Assembly (NCBI GenBank): GCA_934728065.1
Contig: CAKVDW010000004.1
Location: 29,447 to 93,446 of the forward strand
Direction: 5' to 3'
DNA from: an uncultured Campylobacter sp.
GTDB lineage: Bacteria; Campylobacterota; Campylobacteria; Campylobacterales; Campylobacteraceae
DNA length: 64,000 nucleotides
Below the pieces are notes generated by a model. That model did no database searches and was not told the origin of the DNA. It saw only the letters and a list, made by a program, of their open reading frames with translations. Each line of letters starts with the position of its first letter. Within the stretch, counting starts at the first letter, position 1. The position numbers and the translations under genes are program-made. Positions 52,672 through 62,984 of the stretch are shown here, piece after piece.

Positions 52672-53654
52672 TGTATGAGATTATACAAATCGATTTTTAT
52701 ATTTTTTTCTCTGGCTAAAAGCACAAGTTTAAAGTCGTTGAAATTCTTTTTATCGTTGCCTATTTCAAGCTTTAATTCATCAAATAAAGCAAACTCAGCC
52801 AAGATGAAAAGATAAGCTCTTAAGGCTTCTATTTGGGTGTTTTTAAGCCTTTTAAATATGCCAATAAGCGCATCAGGGTCAAGCTTTTTAATGCTTAATT
52901 TAGCGATTTCCAAATAAGCCTTTTCATCAAAATTAACCATACTTACAAGGCTTTCATACTCACTAGCATCAAGTTTTAAGCTATCTTTTTCAAATCTTTT
53001 AATAAGCTCCAAGCTTTGAGAGGCATTTTTAGGTAGTTTTAGACTTTTAATTTGCTCCTCGCTTCCCTTTTTAATGACCTCATCAAAGGCAAAGCCGTCA
53101 AGTTCATCATCAAATTCTCTTTTGTGTTTTATCCTTGAATAAGCGTAATTTAAATCATTTTTGATGAGATTTTTTTCATTTTCTATAAGCAAGGGGTTAT
53201 CATATTCAAGCTTGAATTTTTTAAGATTTGTTCCTTTGCCCTCTTTGATTTCGTTTAAAACCTCAATGATTTCATTAAATTTATCAAAACCAGCAAGTTT
53301 TCTTTGTAGTTTTAAACTCAAGGTAAGTTCAGCCGCATTTTTAAATTCCTTTGTTTTGAAATTTAACCTTGCAGGTTTTTGCAAAAGCAAGGCATTGACA
53401 AAGGCTTCAAATTTGGACGCATCATCAAAAAAATGCTTATATTTTAAATAACGCAAAAAACCATAAAAACTCATATGCACAAAAGCGGCAAGAAAGAGTA
53501 AAAACACAGGGGTTAAAAACCACACCACTATGGGTAATGTTATGACATAAGAGCCAAGCTCAACGCTGTATTCACCTGAATTTAAGTGAAAAACAAAAGC
53601 CCCAAGCAAGACCATATAAAGTATGCTTGCAAAGACAAAAAGTTTGATTTTCAT
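52668..53654 (-). CDS. Membrane-anchored protein of unknown function
   Basis: A 328-residue protein with two N-terminal membrane segments (about residues 5-22 and 38-68) and a long, mainly helical cytoplasmic part rich in Lys, Glu and Leu. No known domain recognised. It overlaps both neighbours by 4 bp (dksA upstream, dus downstream), so it is firmly within the operon. I recall a homologue in the same position in C. jejuni. Confidence 0.65.
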
Positions 53655-54004
53655 TTTTTCTCCTTTTCAACAACCTCACGGCAATTTATACAATACCTTG
53701 CGTGAGGTTTAACCTTAAGCCTCTCAATGTCTATGTCATCGTTGCAAAGTTCGCAAATGCCAAAATTGTTTTGTTTGATTTTAACTAAAGAAAGTTCGAT
53801 TTCTTTGAGTTCTTGTCTTAAATTCTCGCCTATAGTTTGCTCAATTTGTGAGCTGGTATTAATGGTAGAAAAATCAACATTATCGCTTGGTGCGCTATTA
53901 TGCAAGCCCTCAACATCTAAAATATTATCATCAAGTTGCTTTAAGATAATGAGTTTTCTTTCTTCTAAAATGAGTTGAAAATTATCCAAATGTTTTTTAT
54001 TCAT
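53651..54004 (-). CDS. dksA: DksA/TraR zinc-finger regulator
   Basis: A 117-residue protein with a coiled-coil N-terminal half and a C-terminal C4 zinc finger (CELC...CINC), the arrangement of DksA. DksA binds in the RNA polymerase secondary channel and mediates the stringent response; a C. jejuni DksA-like protein has been linked to rRNA control. It is shorter than E. coli DksA (151). It lies 9 bp after rlmH in the same operon. Confidence 0.85.
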   Translation of the reverse strand: MNKKHLDNFQLILEERKLIILKQLDDNILDVEGLHNSAPSDNVDFSTINTSSQIEQTIGENLRQELKEIELSLVKIKQNNFGICELCNDDIDIERLKVKPHARYCINCREVVEKEKK

Positions 54005-54013
54005 TATTTTACC

Positions 54014-54466
54014 TTATTTATGATATGGGTGTTTGTGATTTATACAAAAACCCCGATAAATTTGTTCTAAAAGCATTGTTTTTACAAAATGATGCGCTAG
54101 GGTTAGTTTGCTTAAACAAAGGGCTAAATCAAAGCTTTTTACAAAGCTTTCCTCAAAGCCATAAGCACCTCCTATAAAAAAGGAAAGTTCATTTTTATCC
54201 TCTAAAATTTGAGCAAACTCCTCGCTTGTAAGCTGCTTGCCTCTTTCGTGTAAAGCAATGCAAAAGCCCTTTTTATAGGCACTTAAATGTTCAGTATAAC
54301 TTTTTTGGGCAAACTGCTTTCCTTGCTTTTGGGCTTGATTGATTTTGGCGTTAAAAAGGCAAATATCCTTAAATTCAGCAAAGCGTGAGATTAATTTGGC
54401 ATATTTTTCATTCAAAGCCTTAAATTCGTCAATATTTTTTGTTATAGAAAAAACGGCAATTTGCAC
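54014..54466 (-). CDS. rlmH: 23S rRNA pseudouridine-1915 N3-methyltransferase
   Basis: A 150-residue SPOUT methyltransferase. The characteristic [15 protein letters not shown] loop and the C-terminal [30 protein letters not shown] block are present, giving the knotted SAM-binding site. It sits three bases downstream of accD. Confidence 0.95.
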   Translation of the reverse strand: MQIAVFSITKNIDEFKALNEKYAKLISRFAEFKDICLFNAKINQAQKQGKQFAQKSYTEHLSAYKKGFCIALHERGKQLTSEEFAQILEDKNELSFFIGGAYGFEESFVKSFDLALCLSKLTLAHHFVKTMLLEQIYRGFCINHKHPYHK

Positions 54467-54469
54467 TTT

Positions 54470-55312
54470 TTAATCCCTTGAAAAAAACTTCAAAAAGTGG
54501 CTTAAAAACTTTTTTTGCTCGCTTCTGCTGACTATGGCATCGATGAGTCCGTGTTCAAGCAAAAACTCAGCCTTTTGAAAGCCCTCAGGCAAATCAGCTC
54601 CTATGGTTTGCTTTATCACCCTAGCACCCGCAAAGCCCACAAGAGCTTCTGGCTCAGCGATGATAATGTCGCCCAAAAAGGCAAAACTCGCGCTCACACC
54701 GCCCATTGTCGGGTCAGTTAAAACACTGATAAAAGGTAGTTTTTCCTCAGCCAAAAGCTTTAAAGCCGCACTTGTCTTGCTCATTTGCATAAGCGAAAAG
54801 GTGCTTTCTTGCATTCTCGCACCCCCTGATGCGCTGATGATGATAAGCGGAGTTTGCGTTTTTATAGCTCTTTGCACGGCACGAACGATTTTTTCGCCCT
54901 CCACAGAACCAAGTGAGCCACCCATAAAAGAAAAATCAAAAACAACAAGTTGAATTTTAAGCCCGTCAAGCAAGCATTCTCCGCTTATTACCGCGCTTTT
55001 TCGTCCTGTTTTTGCTACACTTTCCTCAAGTCTTTTTTTGTAGGATTTGCTATCTACGAATTTTAAAGGGTCAATGGCTTCTAAATTTGCATCAAATTCG
55101 ACAAAGCTATTTTCATCAGCGATAAGCTCTATTCTTTGCAAGGGCGAAATTCGCATATGAAAGTTGCACTTAGGACAGACATTAAAATGTGCTTGAATTT
55201 CCTTATAATACATAAGCGCGTTGCAGTTTTTGCATTTAACCCAATGATTTGGTGCTTCATTTGGCTCAGCCTGCTTCCTTCTTATACCCGAAAAAATGTC
55301 TAAAAAATTCAT
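54470..55312 (-). CDS. accD: Acetyl-CoA carboxylase carboxyltransferase, beta subunit
   Basis: A 280-residue enzyme subunit for malonyl-CoA formation. The N-terminal zinc ribbon uses Cys27, Cys30, Cys46 and Cys49. The crotonase-like core shows FDFSFMGGSLGSVEGEK and ISASGGARMQE, and VLTDPTMGGVSASFA is also conserved. First gene of the accD-rlmH-dksA-x-dus group, 72 bp after bamA. Confidence 0.96.
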   Translation of the reverse strand: MNFLDIFSGIRRKQAEPNEAPNHWVKCKNCNALMYYKEIQAHFNVCPKCNFHMRISPLQRIELIADENSFVEFDANLEAIDPLKFVDSKSYKKRLEESVAKTGRKSAVISGECLLDGLKIQLVVFDFSFMGGSLGSVEGEKIVRAVQRAIKTQTPLIIISASGGARMQESTFSLMQMSKTSAALKLLAEEKLPFISVLTDPTMGGVSASFAFLGDIIIAEPEALVGFAGARVIKQTIGADLPEGFQKAEFLLEHGLIDAIVSRSEQKKFLSHFLKFFSRD

Positions 55313-55384
55313 CTCTTTTCACCTTATAAAATGTTGATTATACCAAAGTTTAAATTTGCTTTTGCTGATTTAACAAAAATTTTA

Positions 55385-57610
55385 TCAAAATCTCGTTCCC
55401 ATAGTGAATTCAAAGTTATTTGTGTCATCTGTTGGCTTCTCATTAAGCGCTCTTGCAAAGATAAGCTGCAAGGGACCTATGGGCGTAATCCACTCTATGC
55501 TTAAGCCTGTGCTGTATCTTTGTTTGCTCTTTCCTTTGCCAAGCTCTTGTCTGCCTATGGCTCCATAGTCAAAAAACAAAGCTCCACGCAGTTTTATTCT
55601 ATCAATAATAGGAAAACTCAACTCAACCGAATTTGTAAAGGCTACTGTGCCACCTTCTTCAAAACCATAAGCGTTTTTTGGGCTTACAGTGCGGCTTGCA
55701 AAACCACGCAAAGAATTCACTCCACCCAAATAAATTCTTTGATTTATAGGCAGTTTGCCCCTATCAAAAATCTTATAAAACCTTGCCTTATAACGATAAA
55801 TCAAATCAAACCCAATAAAATCCTCTAATCCTTGATAAAAATTAAAACTTGAGCTTGAAGAAAGGAATTTTTGGTCTCCTCCAATCCCAGCGTATTCTAG
55901 GCTTGTTGAGGCGATGATACCGCTTCTTGGCAAGTAATAATCATCAGTGTTGTTAAAGCTTATAAAAGGTGTTAAAGAGCTTTTCGTGCTTTTGCCAAGC
56001 TCATAGCCCGATAAAATCAAAGTTTCACTCAAAGAATAAATATCACTTTTTTCTAAATTATAAGTCAAACCAGCACCAAAATACCTCAAAAAACTACGAC
56101 CAAGTGTTAAATCAAAACCTCTGCTTTTTTCGCTATAATTATCCCAATAATACTCATTTGCATACAAGCTTCCGCCCAAGCTGTATTGAGAATCCCTCAC
56201 TCTAGGGTTTGTAAGCCCTATTCTACCTGAAAGATAAGTATCACTTCTATCAACATTAACAACAGCCTTCAAGCCTGAACCAAAGATATTCGTATCAGAA
56301 AGCGAAGCATTAAGCAAAAGTCCGTCCGTTGAGCCATAGCCTATACCGCCTGAAATGCTACCTGTGCTGGCTTCTTTAACCTCAACGATAAGGTCTATTT
56401 GCTCATCATTTATCCTTTCTTCTTTTATATTTACATCTTCAAAATAAGAAGTTCTACGCAAGGCGTTGCTTGATTCAACCAAATCGCTTTTATGGTATAA
56501 ATTTCCCTCAGTTACATAAAGTTCCCTACGAACGACCTTATCGGCTGTGCGTGAATTACCTGTGATGATGACATTTCTTACATAAACCTTTTCATTTGGA
56601 ATGACCCTAAAAATAATGCTCGCCTCAAGCCCATATTCATCTTTTTGAATATCTGGATACACTCTAGCAAAGGCATAGCCTAAATTTGCTGTATCTGTTT
56701 GTATGCTTTCTATGTCGGCTCGAATTTTATCTATATTTGCTATTTTGCCGATTTTGGATTTGAGTTTTTTGACCTTTTTTTCATTGCTTTGCTCATCAAA
56801 AACGGGATTTTCTATTCTTATATTTGCGATTTTATATCTTTCTCCTTCTTTGATGAAATAGCTTAAATGAGCCGTATAATCTTTCATATCCGTTTTAAGA
56901 TAAGCTGGAGACACCTTAACATCTAAATACCCTCTTTTCATATACTCATCAGCTATCCTTGCACTGTCGTTTGAAAGCTCAAAAATTTTCAAAGCCCCGT
57001 CATTTCGTCCCCACATCCAGCCCATAAATTCTCTTTCTTTATTTGCCAAAACGGATTCTACTTTAGAATAGCTCAATTTATCACTGCCACTAAAAAGCAC
57101 ATTTTTGATGATGATATTTTCGCCACGATTAACAGCAAAATTAAGCTGTAAGCCACTAGAATTACTCAAAGGCTTGCTTGAAACATCAACTAAGGTATCA
57201 AAATACCCCTTAGCCTCGTAAAACATTTTAATTCTTTCAGCTGCTTCCTTAACCAAACCCTCATCATAAAGATAGCCTTTTTTTATGTTTAAAATGCTGT
57301 CAATCTGCTTTTTGTCATTTGAGGCAACCCCTGTTATTTCAATGCGAGCTATACTTTGCTTTTGTTTAAGTTTAAAGTGCAAAACACCGCCTTCTTGCTC
57401 TACAAGTATATCGCTAAAATAATTTTGCTCGTATAAATTTAAAATAGCCTCATTCACCCTTTTTGGAGTGATTGTTTCGCCTATTTTAAGGGTGGTGATT
57501 TCAAGGGCTGTTTCAGCAGAAAGTTGGCTTAATCCACTGAATTTAACCTGAGTGATATTCACAGCCCAAGAAAGACTTGCCAGCAAAGATAAAATTAATA
57601 TTTTTTTCAT
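55385..57610 (-). CDS. bamA: Outer-membrane protein assembly factor BamA
   Basis: A 741-residue Omp85 protein: signal peptide ending near SWAV, POTRA domains to about residue 400 and the C-terminal barrel. The barrel contains the VRGF-like loop motif as LRGF (GGVNSLRGFASRTV) and ends in FEFTMGTRF with terminal Phe. It folds and inserts outer-membrane barrels. It probably has its own promoter in the 76 bp shared divergently with tyrA, and could read into accD. Confidence 0.95.
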   Translation of the reverse strand: MKKILILSLLASLSWAVNITQVKFSGLSQLSAETALEITTLKIGETITPKRVNEAILNLYEQNYFSDILVEQEGGVLHFKLKQKQSIARIEITGVASNDKKQIDSILNIKKGYLYDEGLVKEAAERIKMFYEAKGYFDTLVDVSSKPLSNSSGLQLNFAVNRGENIIIKNVLFSGSDKLSYSKVESVLANKEREFMGWMWGRNDGALKIFELSNDSARIADEYMKRGYLDVKVSPAYLKTDMKDYTAHLSYFIKEGERYKIANIRIENPVFDEQSNEKKVKKLKSKIGKIANIDKIRADIESIQTDTANLGYAFARVYPDIQKDEYGLEASIIFRVIPNEKVYVRNVIITGNSRTADKVVRRELYVTEGNLYHKSDLVESSNALRRTSYFEDVNIKEERINDEQIDLIVEVKEASTGSISGGIGYGSTDGLLLNASLSDTNIFGSGLKAVVNVDRSDTYLSGRIGLTNPRVRDSQYSLGGSLYANEYYWDNYSEKSRGFDLTLGRSFLRYFGAGLTYNLEKSDIYSLSETLILSGYELGKSTKSSLTPFISFNNTDDYYLPRSGIIASTSLEYAGIGGDQKFLSSSSSFNFYQGLEDFIGFDLIYRYKARFYKIFDRGKLPINQRIYLGGVNSLRGFASRTVSPKNAYGFEEGGTVAFTNSVELSFPIIDRIKLRGALFFDYGAIGRQELGKGKSKQRYSTGLSIEWITPIGPLQLIFARALNEKPTDDTNNFEFTMGTRF

Positions 57611-57689
57611 AAAATTTTTGCCTAAATTTGAATATAAACTTGTATAATAGCCTATAAATTTTAATAAAAAGTTTGTTAAGGAAACAGTG

Positions 57690-58526
57690 ATGAAAGTAGC
57701 GATTGTCGGACTTGGCTTAATGGGCGGTAGTTTGGGGCTTTGCCTAAAAGAAAATAAATTTATTTCTTGCGTTTTGGGTTATGATATAGACAAAGAAAAT
57801 GCAAATTTAGCCTTAAAACTTGGCTTAATCCACGAGTTGATGAGCGAATTCAACCCGCAAGAGCTAGCAAACTGCGACATAGTCGTGCTTGCAACGCCTG
57901 TTGATGCGATAGTATCCCTTGTCAAAGAGCTTGAAAACCTGCCCCAAAGCACCACTCTAATAGAGCTTGGAAGCACCAAAACAAAAATAGTTAAAGCCAC
58001 TCCAAAGGCTTTAAAGCCCCATATCATCTACGCTCACCCTATGTGTGGCACGGAAAATAGCGGCGCAAGTGCAGCTTTTAAAGAACTTTACAGCGGTGCG
58101 GTGTGCGTGCTGTGCGATAGCGAAACGGCTGATGATACGCACCAAAAGCGCGCTGTGGAGATTTTCTCTCATCTTGGAATGAAAATCGTCTTTATGGACA
58201 GCACTTCACACGACCATCACGCGGCGATTATCTCGCATTTGCCCCACGCCATAAGCTTTGCGCTGGCAAATTTTGTGATGAAAGAAGAGGACAAAAAGGA
58301 CATAGTGCATTTAGCAGGCGGTTCATTTCGCGGAATGAGTCGTATCGCAAAGTCAAACCCAGCAATGTGGGAGAGCATTTTTACGCAAAACAAAAACAAC
58401 CTCATTTCAAGCATAGAGCATTTTCAAAAAGAGCTAGAATTTTGCAAGCAAATGATAGCAAACAATGATGAAAACGCCCTTAAATCGTGGATGAGCAAGG
58501 CAAACACTTTAAGAGAGATTTTATGA
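57690..58526 (+). CDS. tyrA: Prephenate dehydrogenase
   Basis: A 278-residue NAD-dependent enzyme of tyrosine synthesis. The Rossmann motif GLGLMGGSLG opens the protein, and the catalytic-site HPMCGTENSGASAA and HDHHAAIISHLPH blocks follow. The ATG at 57690 follows AAGGAAACA; an adjacent GTG three bases earlier is the alternative. TATAAT lies about 50 bp upstream. The stop overlaps nspC (ATGA). Confidence 0.93.
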   Translation: MKVAIVGLGLMGGSLGLCLKENKFISCVLGYDIDKENANLALKLGLIHELMSEFNPQELANCDIVVLATPVDAIVSLVKELENLPQSTTLIELGSTKTKIVKATPKALKPHIIYAHPMCGTENSGASAAFKELYSGAVCVLCDSETADDTHQKRAVEIFSHLGMKIVFMDSTSHDHHAAIISHLPHAISFALANFVMKEEDKKDIVHLAGGSFRGMSRIAKSNPAMWESIFTQNKNNLISSIEHFQKELEFCKQMIANNDENALKSWMSKANTLREIL

Positions 58527-59683
58527 AAGATATAATAACTTCCATTAAAACCCCAGCCTATGTTATAAGCGAGGAAGCTTTGCGCAAAAACTGTGAGCTT
58601 TTAGCGACTGTGGCGCAAAAAAGCGAGGCAAAGGTGCTGCTTGCCTTAAAGGGCTTTGCGTTCAGCCCCGCCTTAAAAATCGTTGGCGAGTATTTAAGCG
58701 GCTGTGCGTGCAGCGGGCTTTGGGAGGCGAAATTCGCTCACGAGTTTATGGGAAAGCAAATCCACACTTTCAGCCCCGCCTTTAAAGACGGCGAAATCGA
58801 TGAAATTTTAGCCCTTTCAAACCATATCGTTTTCAACTCTTTGGCGCAGTTTGAGCGCTTTAAAGACAGGGCTTTGCGCGCAAATGTCAAAATCGGACTT
58901 CGCTCTAATGTAGAATTTTCAGTTGCCCCAAAAGAGCTTTATAACCCTTGTGGGCGGTTTTCAAGGCTTGGTATCTTGGCAAAAGACTTGCAAAATGCGG
59001 ATTTAAGCGCGGTAAGTGGGCTACATTTTCACGCCTTGTGCGAGGAAAGTGCTGAGAGCTTGGAGCTTGTTTTGGCTGAATTTAGGGCAAAATTTGGCGA
59101 ATTTTTACCCAAAATGAAATGGGTGAATTTTGGCGGCGGGCATCATATCACAAAAAAAGGCTATAACACGGACAAGCTCATCGCCTTGTGCAAGGGCTTT
59201 GCTGATGAATTTGGCGTGCAGGTGTTTTTAGAGCCGGGCGAGGCTGTGGGCTGGGAGGTTGGAGTGCTGGTTGCTAGCGTGATTGACATAGTGCGAAACG
59301 AAAAGGACATAGCCATTTTGGACACTTCAAGCGAGGCTCATATGCCTGATACCATCATAATGCCTTACACGAGCGAGGTAGCAAATGCAAGAATTCTTGC
59401 TACAAGGGATGGCGAGCAGGTTTCAAGCCTTAAAAATGGCGAATTTGCGTATTTGCTCGGAGGCAATACCTGTTTAGCTGGCGATATAATGGGCGAATAT
59501 GCCTTTAAAAAGCCTTTGCAAATCGGCGACAAGGTAGTTTTTTTAGACCAAGCCCATTACAGCATAGTAAAAAACACGACTTTCAACGGGGTTGTGTTGC
59601 CAAATTTGCTCTTTTTAAGGCAAAATGGCGAGCTTGAAATGGCGCGTGAATTCAGCTATGATGAGTATAAAAGGCGAAATTAA
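58523..59683 (+). CDS. nspC: Carboxynorspermidine/carboxyspermidine decarboxylase
   Basis: A 386-residue PLP-dependent decarboxylase of alanine-racemase fold. The PLP lysine is Lys43 in LLALKGFAFSPAL. Glycine-rich WVNFGGGHHITKKGYNTDKL and the catalytic-Cys-type LGGNTCLAGDIMG complete the active site. It is the last step of the alternative spermidine pathway used by Campylobacter. The ATG at 58523 overlaps the tyrA stop. An ATG 36 bp upstream is in frame but lies inside tyrA. Confidence 0.92.
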   Translation: MKDIITSIKTPAYVISEEALRKNCELLATVAQKSEAKVLLALKGFAFSPALKIVGEYLSGCACSGLWEAKFAHEFMGKQIHTFSPAFKDGEIDEILALSNHIVFNSLAQFERFKDRALRANVKIGLRSNVEFSVAPKELYNPCGRFSRLGILAKDLQNADLSAVSGLHFHALCEESAESLELVLAEFRAKFGEFLPKMKWVNFGGGHHITKKGYNTDKLIALCKGFADEFGVQVFLEPGEAVGWEVGVLVASVIDIVRNEKDIAILDTSSEAHMPDTIIMPYTSEVANARILATRDGEQVSSLKNGEFAYLLGGNTCLAGDIMGEYAFKKPLQIGDKVVFLDQAHYSIVKNTTFNGVVLPNLLFLRQNGELEMAREFSYDEYKRRN

Positions 59684-59811
59684 GCCAAATTAAACCAAAT
59701 TTCTCAAATTTTTTTCAAAATTTAGGATTTTTTTAAGAAAAATATTTTATAATCTCAAAAGATTTTCGCAAACTTTTAATCACTACCAGAATTCTACTCA
59801 AACGAGGTTTT

Positions 59812-61098
59812 ATGGAAAAAAAACAAAGAACACACATTCCTGTTGAGGGATACAAAATTGAAGACCTGAAGTTGCTTGATTTACAAAGCCTAATCAAAAT
59901 CGCTAATGAGCTTGGCATAGAAAATCCTAGCGAGTTTCGCCGCCAAGAGTTGATATTTGAAATTTTACGCACCCAAACAAAGGCTGGTGGTTTCATACTC
60001 TTTACAGGGATTTTAGAAATCTCAAATGAGGGCTTTGGCTTTTTGCGGGCAATGGACGCAAACTTAAGCGACAGCGCAAATGATGCCTATGTTTCAAACT
60101 CACAAATTCGCAAATTTGCTCTGCGTGTGGGCGACATTGTTACAGGGCAGGTGCGTGAGCCAAAGGACCAAGAAAAGTATTATGCCTTGCTTAAAATCGA
60201 GGCTATAAACTATGTGCCTTTGCAAGAAGCAAAAGAAAGAGCGCTTTTTGACAACCTCACACCTATTTTTCCTACTGATAAAATCAAACTTGAATACGAG
60301 CCGATGAAGCTCACAGGACGAGTTTTAGACCTTTTCACGCCCATAGGCAAGGGACAAAGAGGCTTGATAGTCGCCCCACCTCGCACAGGTAAAACCGAGC
60401 TGATGAAAGAACTAGCAGCTGCCATAGCTAAAAACCACCCAGAAATGCACCTTATCGTGTTGCTTGTTGATGAAAGACCAGAAGAGGTAACGGATATGCA
60501 ACGGTGTGTTAAGGGAGAGGTCTTTAGCTCTACCTTTGATTTACCCGCCTACAACCATGTGCGTGTGGCTGAACTTGTCATAGAAAAGGCAAAAAGAATG
60601 GTCGAAATGGGCAATGATGTCATCATCTTGCTTGACAGTATCACAAGGCTTGCAAGGGCTTATAACACCGCTACACCAAGTTCTGGTAAGGTTTTAAGTG
60701 GGGGCGTTGATGCAAACGCCTTGCACAAGCCAAAACGGTTTTTTGGAGCAGCAAGAAATATAGAAAATGGTGGCTCGCTCACCATAGTAGCAACAGCACT
60801 CATTGATACAGGCTCAAGAATGGACGATGTTATCTTTGAGGAATTTAAAGGCACGGGAAACAGCGAAATAGTGCTTGATAGAAACATATCAGACCGCCGA
60901 ATTTACCCAGCTATAAACATTATAAAGTCTGGAACAAGAAAAGAAGAATTATTGCAAAATCCAAGCGATTTGCAAAAAATTTGGGCAATTCGCTCAGCCA
61001 TTTCTCAAATGGACGATGTAGAAGCGCTTAAATTCTTATACGCAAAAATGCTTAAAACAAAAGACAATGTCGAGCTTTTGTCTATAATGAACGAATAA
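59812..61098 (+). CDS. rho: Transcription termination factor Rho
   Basis: A 428-residue hexameric RNA helicase. It has an N-terminal helix bundle (20-55), the RNA-binding cold-shock domain with [13 protein letters not shown] (75-86), P-loop APPRTGKT (188-195) and [13 protein letters not shown]. The Q- and R-loop regions lie near [24 protein letters not shown] -10 lies about 60 bp upstream of the ATG. dnaX, which I recall next to rho in C. jejuni, is 52 kb away here. Confidence 0.97.
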   Translation: MEKKQRTHIPVEGYKIEDLKLLDLQSLIKIANELGIENPSEFRRQELIFEILRTQTKAGGFILFTGILEISNEGFGFLRAMDANLSDSANDAYVSNSQIRKFALRVGDIVTGQVREPKDQEKYYALLKIEAINYVPLQEAKERALFDNLTPIFPTDKIKLEYEPMKLTGRVLDLFTPIGKGQRGLIVAPPRTGKTELMKELAAAIAKNHPEMHLIVLLVDERPEEVTDMQRCVKGEVFSSTFDLPAYNHVRVAELVIEKAKRMVEMGNDVIILLDSITRLARAYNTATPSSGKVLSGGVDANALHKPKRFFGAARNIENGGSLTIVATALIDTGSRMDDVIFEEFKGTGNSEIVLDRNISDRRIYPAINIIKSGTRKEELLQNPSDLQKIWAIRSAISQMDDVEALKFLYAKMLKTKDNVELLSIMNE

Positions 61099-61099
61099 A

Positions 61100-61630
61100 T
61101 CAGTTTAATTTATGTCGTTTTAAGTGCCTATACTTGTTAAAAAGCCTGCTGTGCCTTGTCATCATAAAGCTTTGCTCAAAAAAGATGAGCAAGGTTACAG
61201 AAACGCCAACAGCCAAAGCCAAAGTAACAGAAAGGGTGGTGAAAAAATAATCAAAAAATTCCACCAAATACCTTGTCTTAACAGTTATTTCATCGGCGTT
61301 GATGAAGTTAAAAAGATATAAAATCGCCCTATAAGCGTAAATTCCCGGTATCATCGGCAAAAGAGCTGGAAAGGCGATGATTTCGGCTGGAGTTTTGGCG
61401 ACCTTTGCTAAAAGCATTCCCAAACAACCCACAGTAAAGGCAGCTAAAAAGGTGGCTAGGGCTAAATTTTGAATGTGAAAAGACTCAAGCAAAACAAAGC
61501 GAAAGCCGTGTCCAACAGCGGCTAAAAGAGCAGATAAAAACAAAATTCGAGCAGGTGGGTTAGAAGCATAAGCAAAACCAAAGCTCACAAGTGCCGCAAA
61601 AAGCATATCCCACAAAACAAGTTCTATCAT
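61100..61630 (-). CDS. ThrE-type threonine/serine exporter, small subunit
   Basis: A 176-residue inner-membrane protein with five segments, of the DUF3815/ThrE_2 half. The PALLPMIPGIYAYRAI motif is typical. Its start overlaps the larger ThrE-type gene by 4 bp. The pair makes up the two halves that are fused in Corynebacterium ThrE. Substrate assignment to threonine/serine is by family only. Confidence 0.8.
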   Translation of the reverse strand: MIELVLWDMLFAALVSFGFAYASNPPARILFLSALLAAVGHGFRFVLLESFHIQNLALATFLAAFTVGCLGMLLAKVAKTPAEIIAFPALLPMIPGIYAYRAILYLFNFINADEITVKTRYLVEFFDYFFTTLSVTLALAVGVSVTLLIFFEQSFMMTRHSRLFNKYRHLKRHKLN

Positions 61631-62403
61631 TGAATCAGCCTAAAATTTGACAGGGTCAAAGTGATATAAACGCCTATGGCAACGCAGCTTACAAGTATAG
61701 CAACGCTGATTATACGACTTAAGCCCATTTGAATGTAGTTTTTGAGTATATCAATGACCGAATTGATGAAAAAAACGCCCGGCGTAAGATATAAAATGCT
61801 TGAAGCCAAAGCCACATCGCTTGTTTGCGTGAGGTTAAACTCCACACCAACAAGGGCAAGGTATGATGAAGCAAAGGCGCAAGCTATGTAAATGATACGC
61901 ATATCAAGCTTGAGTTTGGCAAAAACAGTTTTCAAGCTCGTGCCAACAAGCCCAGCCAAAAAGACAATCAAAACAGTGCCTAAATCTCCACCAAAAAGCT
62001 TTGAAAAACTTGCATTTGCAACGCTTTGCAAGATGATATAAAGGTAAAAAGGGTGTTTTGTCTTTACAGTAAGCTTTTCAAAGCACTTTTTCGCCACGCG
62101 CAAATCGTGTATGTGGTCATATATCGCCCAGCTTAAAGCGCTTAAATTTGAAATCAAACGAAAATCCACAACGGAGTATTTATTATTTACGACATAGGTC
62201 CTTGAACGAGAATTATCATCAGGATCGACTATATTTATAAGGGTGTGATTAAAAGAAAAGTTAAGGCTCAGTTCATAGTTGAAGCTTTGGGCTATACGCT
62301 GGGCGCACCGACTTACCCTTGAGCTGTAAGTGCCTATGCTAACCATAGTAGAAACATAATCAACGATAAAATTACTCAACTCTTGTATATCAGGCTTTTG
62401 CAT
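61627..62403 (-). CDS. ThrE-type threonine/serine exporter, large subunit
   Basis: A 258-residue protein: an N-terminal soluble ThrE (DUF1212) domain of about 100 residues, then five membrane segments including ILYLTPGVFFINSVIDIL. I prefer the ATG at 62403. The in-frame ATG at 62436 directly follows a TATAAT and sits inside a second one, so it would not be in the transcript. The gene overlaps its small partner by 4 bp. Confidence 0.75.
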   Translation of the reverse strand: MQKPDIQELSNFIVDYVSTMVSIGTYSSRVSRCAQRIAQSFNYELSLNFSFNHTLINIVDPDDNSRSRTYVVNNKYSVVDFRLISNLSALSWAIYDHIHDLRVAKKCFEKLTVKTKHPFYLYIILQSVANASFSKLFGGDLGTVLIVFLAGLVGTSLKTVFAKLKLDMRIIYIACAFASSYLALVGVEFNLTQTSDVALASSILYLTPGVFFINSVIDILKNYIQMGLSRIISVAILVSCVAIGVYITLTLSNFRLIQ

Positions 62404-62641
62404 ATCTTTGCTTTTTGAATTTTTTATATTATACAAATTAAAAGCTTTTTAAAGGTAAATTGAATTTAAATTTTAACTTTTTATGTGTGAAATTTAGTGC
62501 GGATATTTTTGCTGCACCTTGCAACCTATTGAATTGCCTTTTACAATGGTTTAAAATAATGTTTGAGATTTTTCGCTTTGTGCTAACGCACTTTGCTCAA
62601 AATGACAAAAATTCTTTATCCAGCAATGATAAAAACAAACC

Positions 62642-62909
62642 TTGTCATACTTAATATAAAATTGTCATATTAACTTCTTTCTTGTCATACTGAGCGTAGC
62701 GAAGTATCCAAAAAACCTTTACATTGTCATACTGACTTGGTTTTTGTCATACTGATTTTACTTGTCATACTGAGGCTTTAGCCGAAGTATCCATAAATTA
62801 AAGTATTTCTTAAATTCTTTGGATATTTCGCATTCGCTCAATATGACAATGAAAAATAGCTCCAATATGATAAGCTAGGTTGCTTTTTGCAAAAGACTCA
62901 AAATGACAA
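62642..62909. repeat. Cluster of short TTGTCATACTGA repeats in a 550-bp gene-free stretch
   Basis: The 62437-62984 interval has no supported gene. It holds at least seven copies or fragments of a unit whose full form is TTGTCATACTGAGC...GCGAAGTATCC. Direct copies begin at 62642, 62662, 62682 (full), 62724, 62744 and 62762 (full, with GGCT-TT-AGCC inside). Inverted ones lie at 62821-62849 and near 62895-62909. The pattern resembles small non-autonomous mobile or REP-like sequences. Confidence 0.75.
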
Positions 62910-62984
62910 CATTTTCAATAACAAAACAAAATTCCACCACAAAACTTGCATTTAGTGCGTAAAAATTTAGCGTTTTAGGCTAAA

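Noticed and set aside
62642..62909. CRISPR array
   Set aside because: The repeats are irregularly spaced, in both orientations, variously truncated and not separated by unique spacers of constant length.
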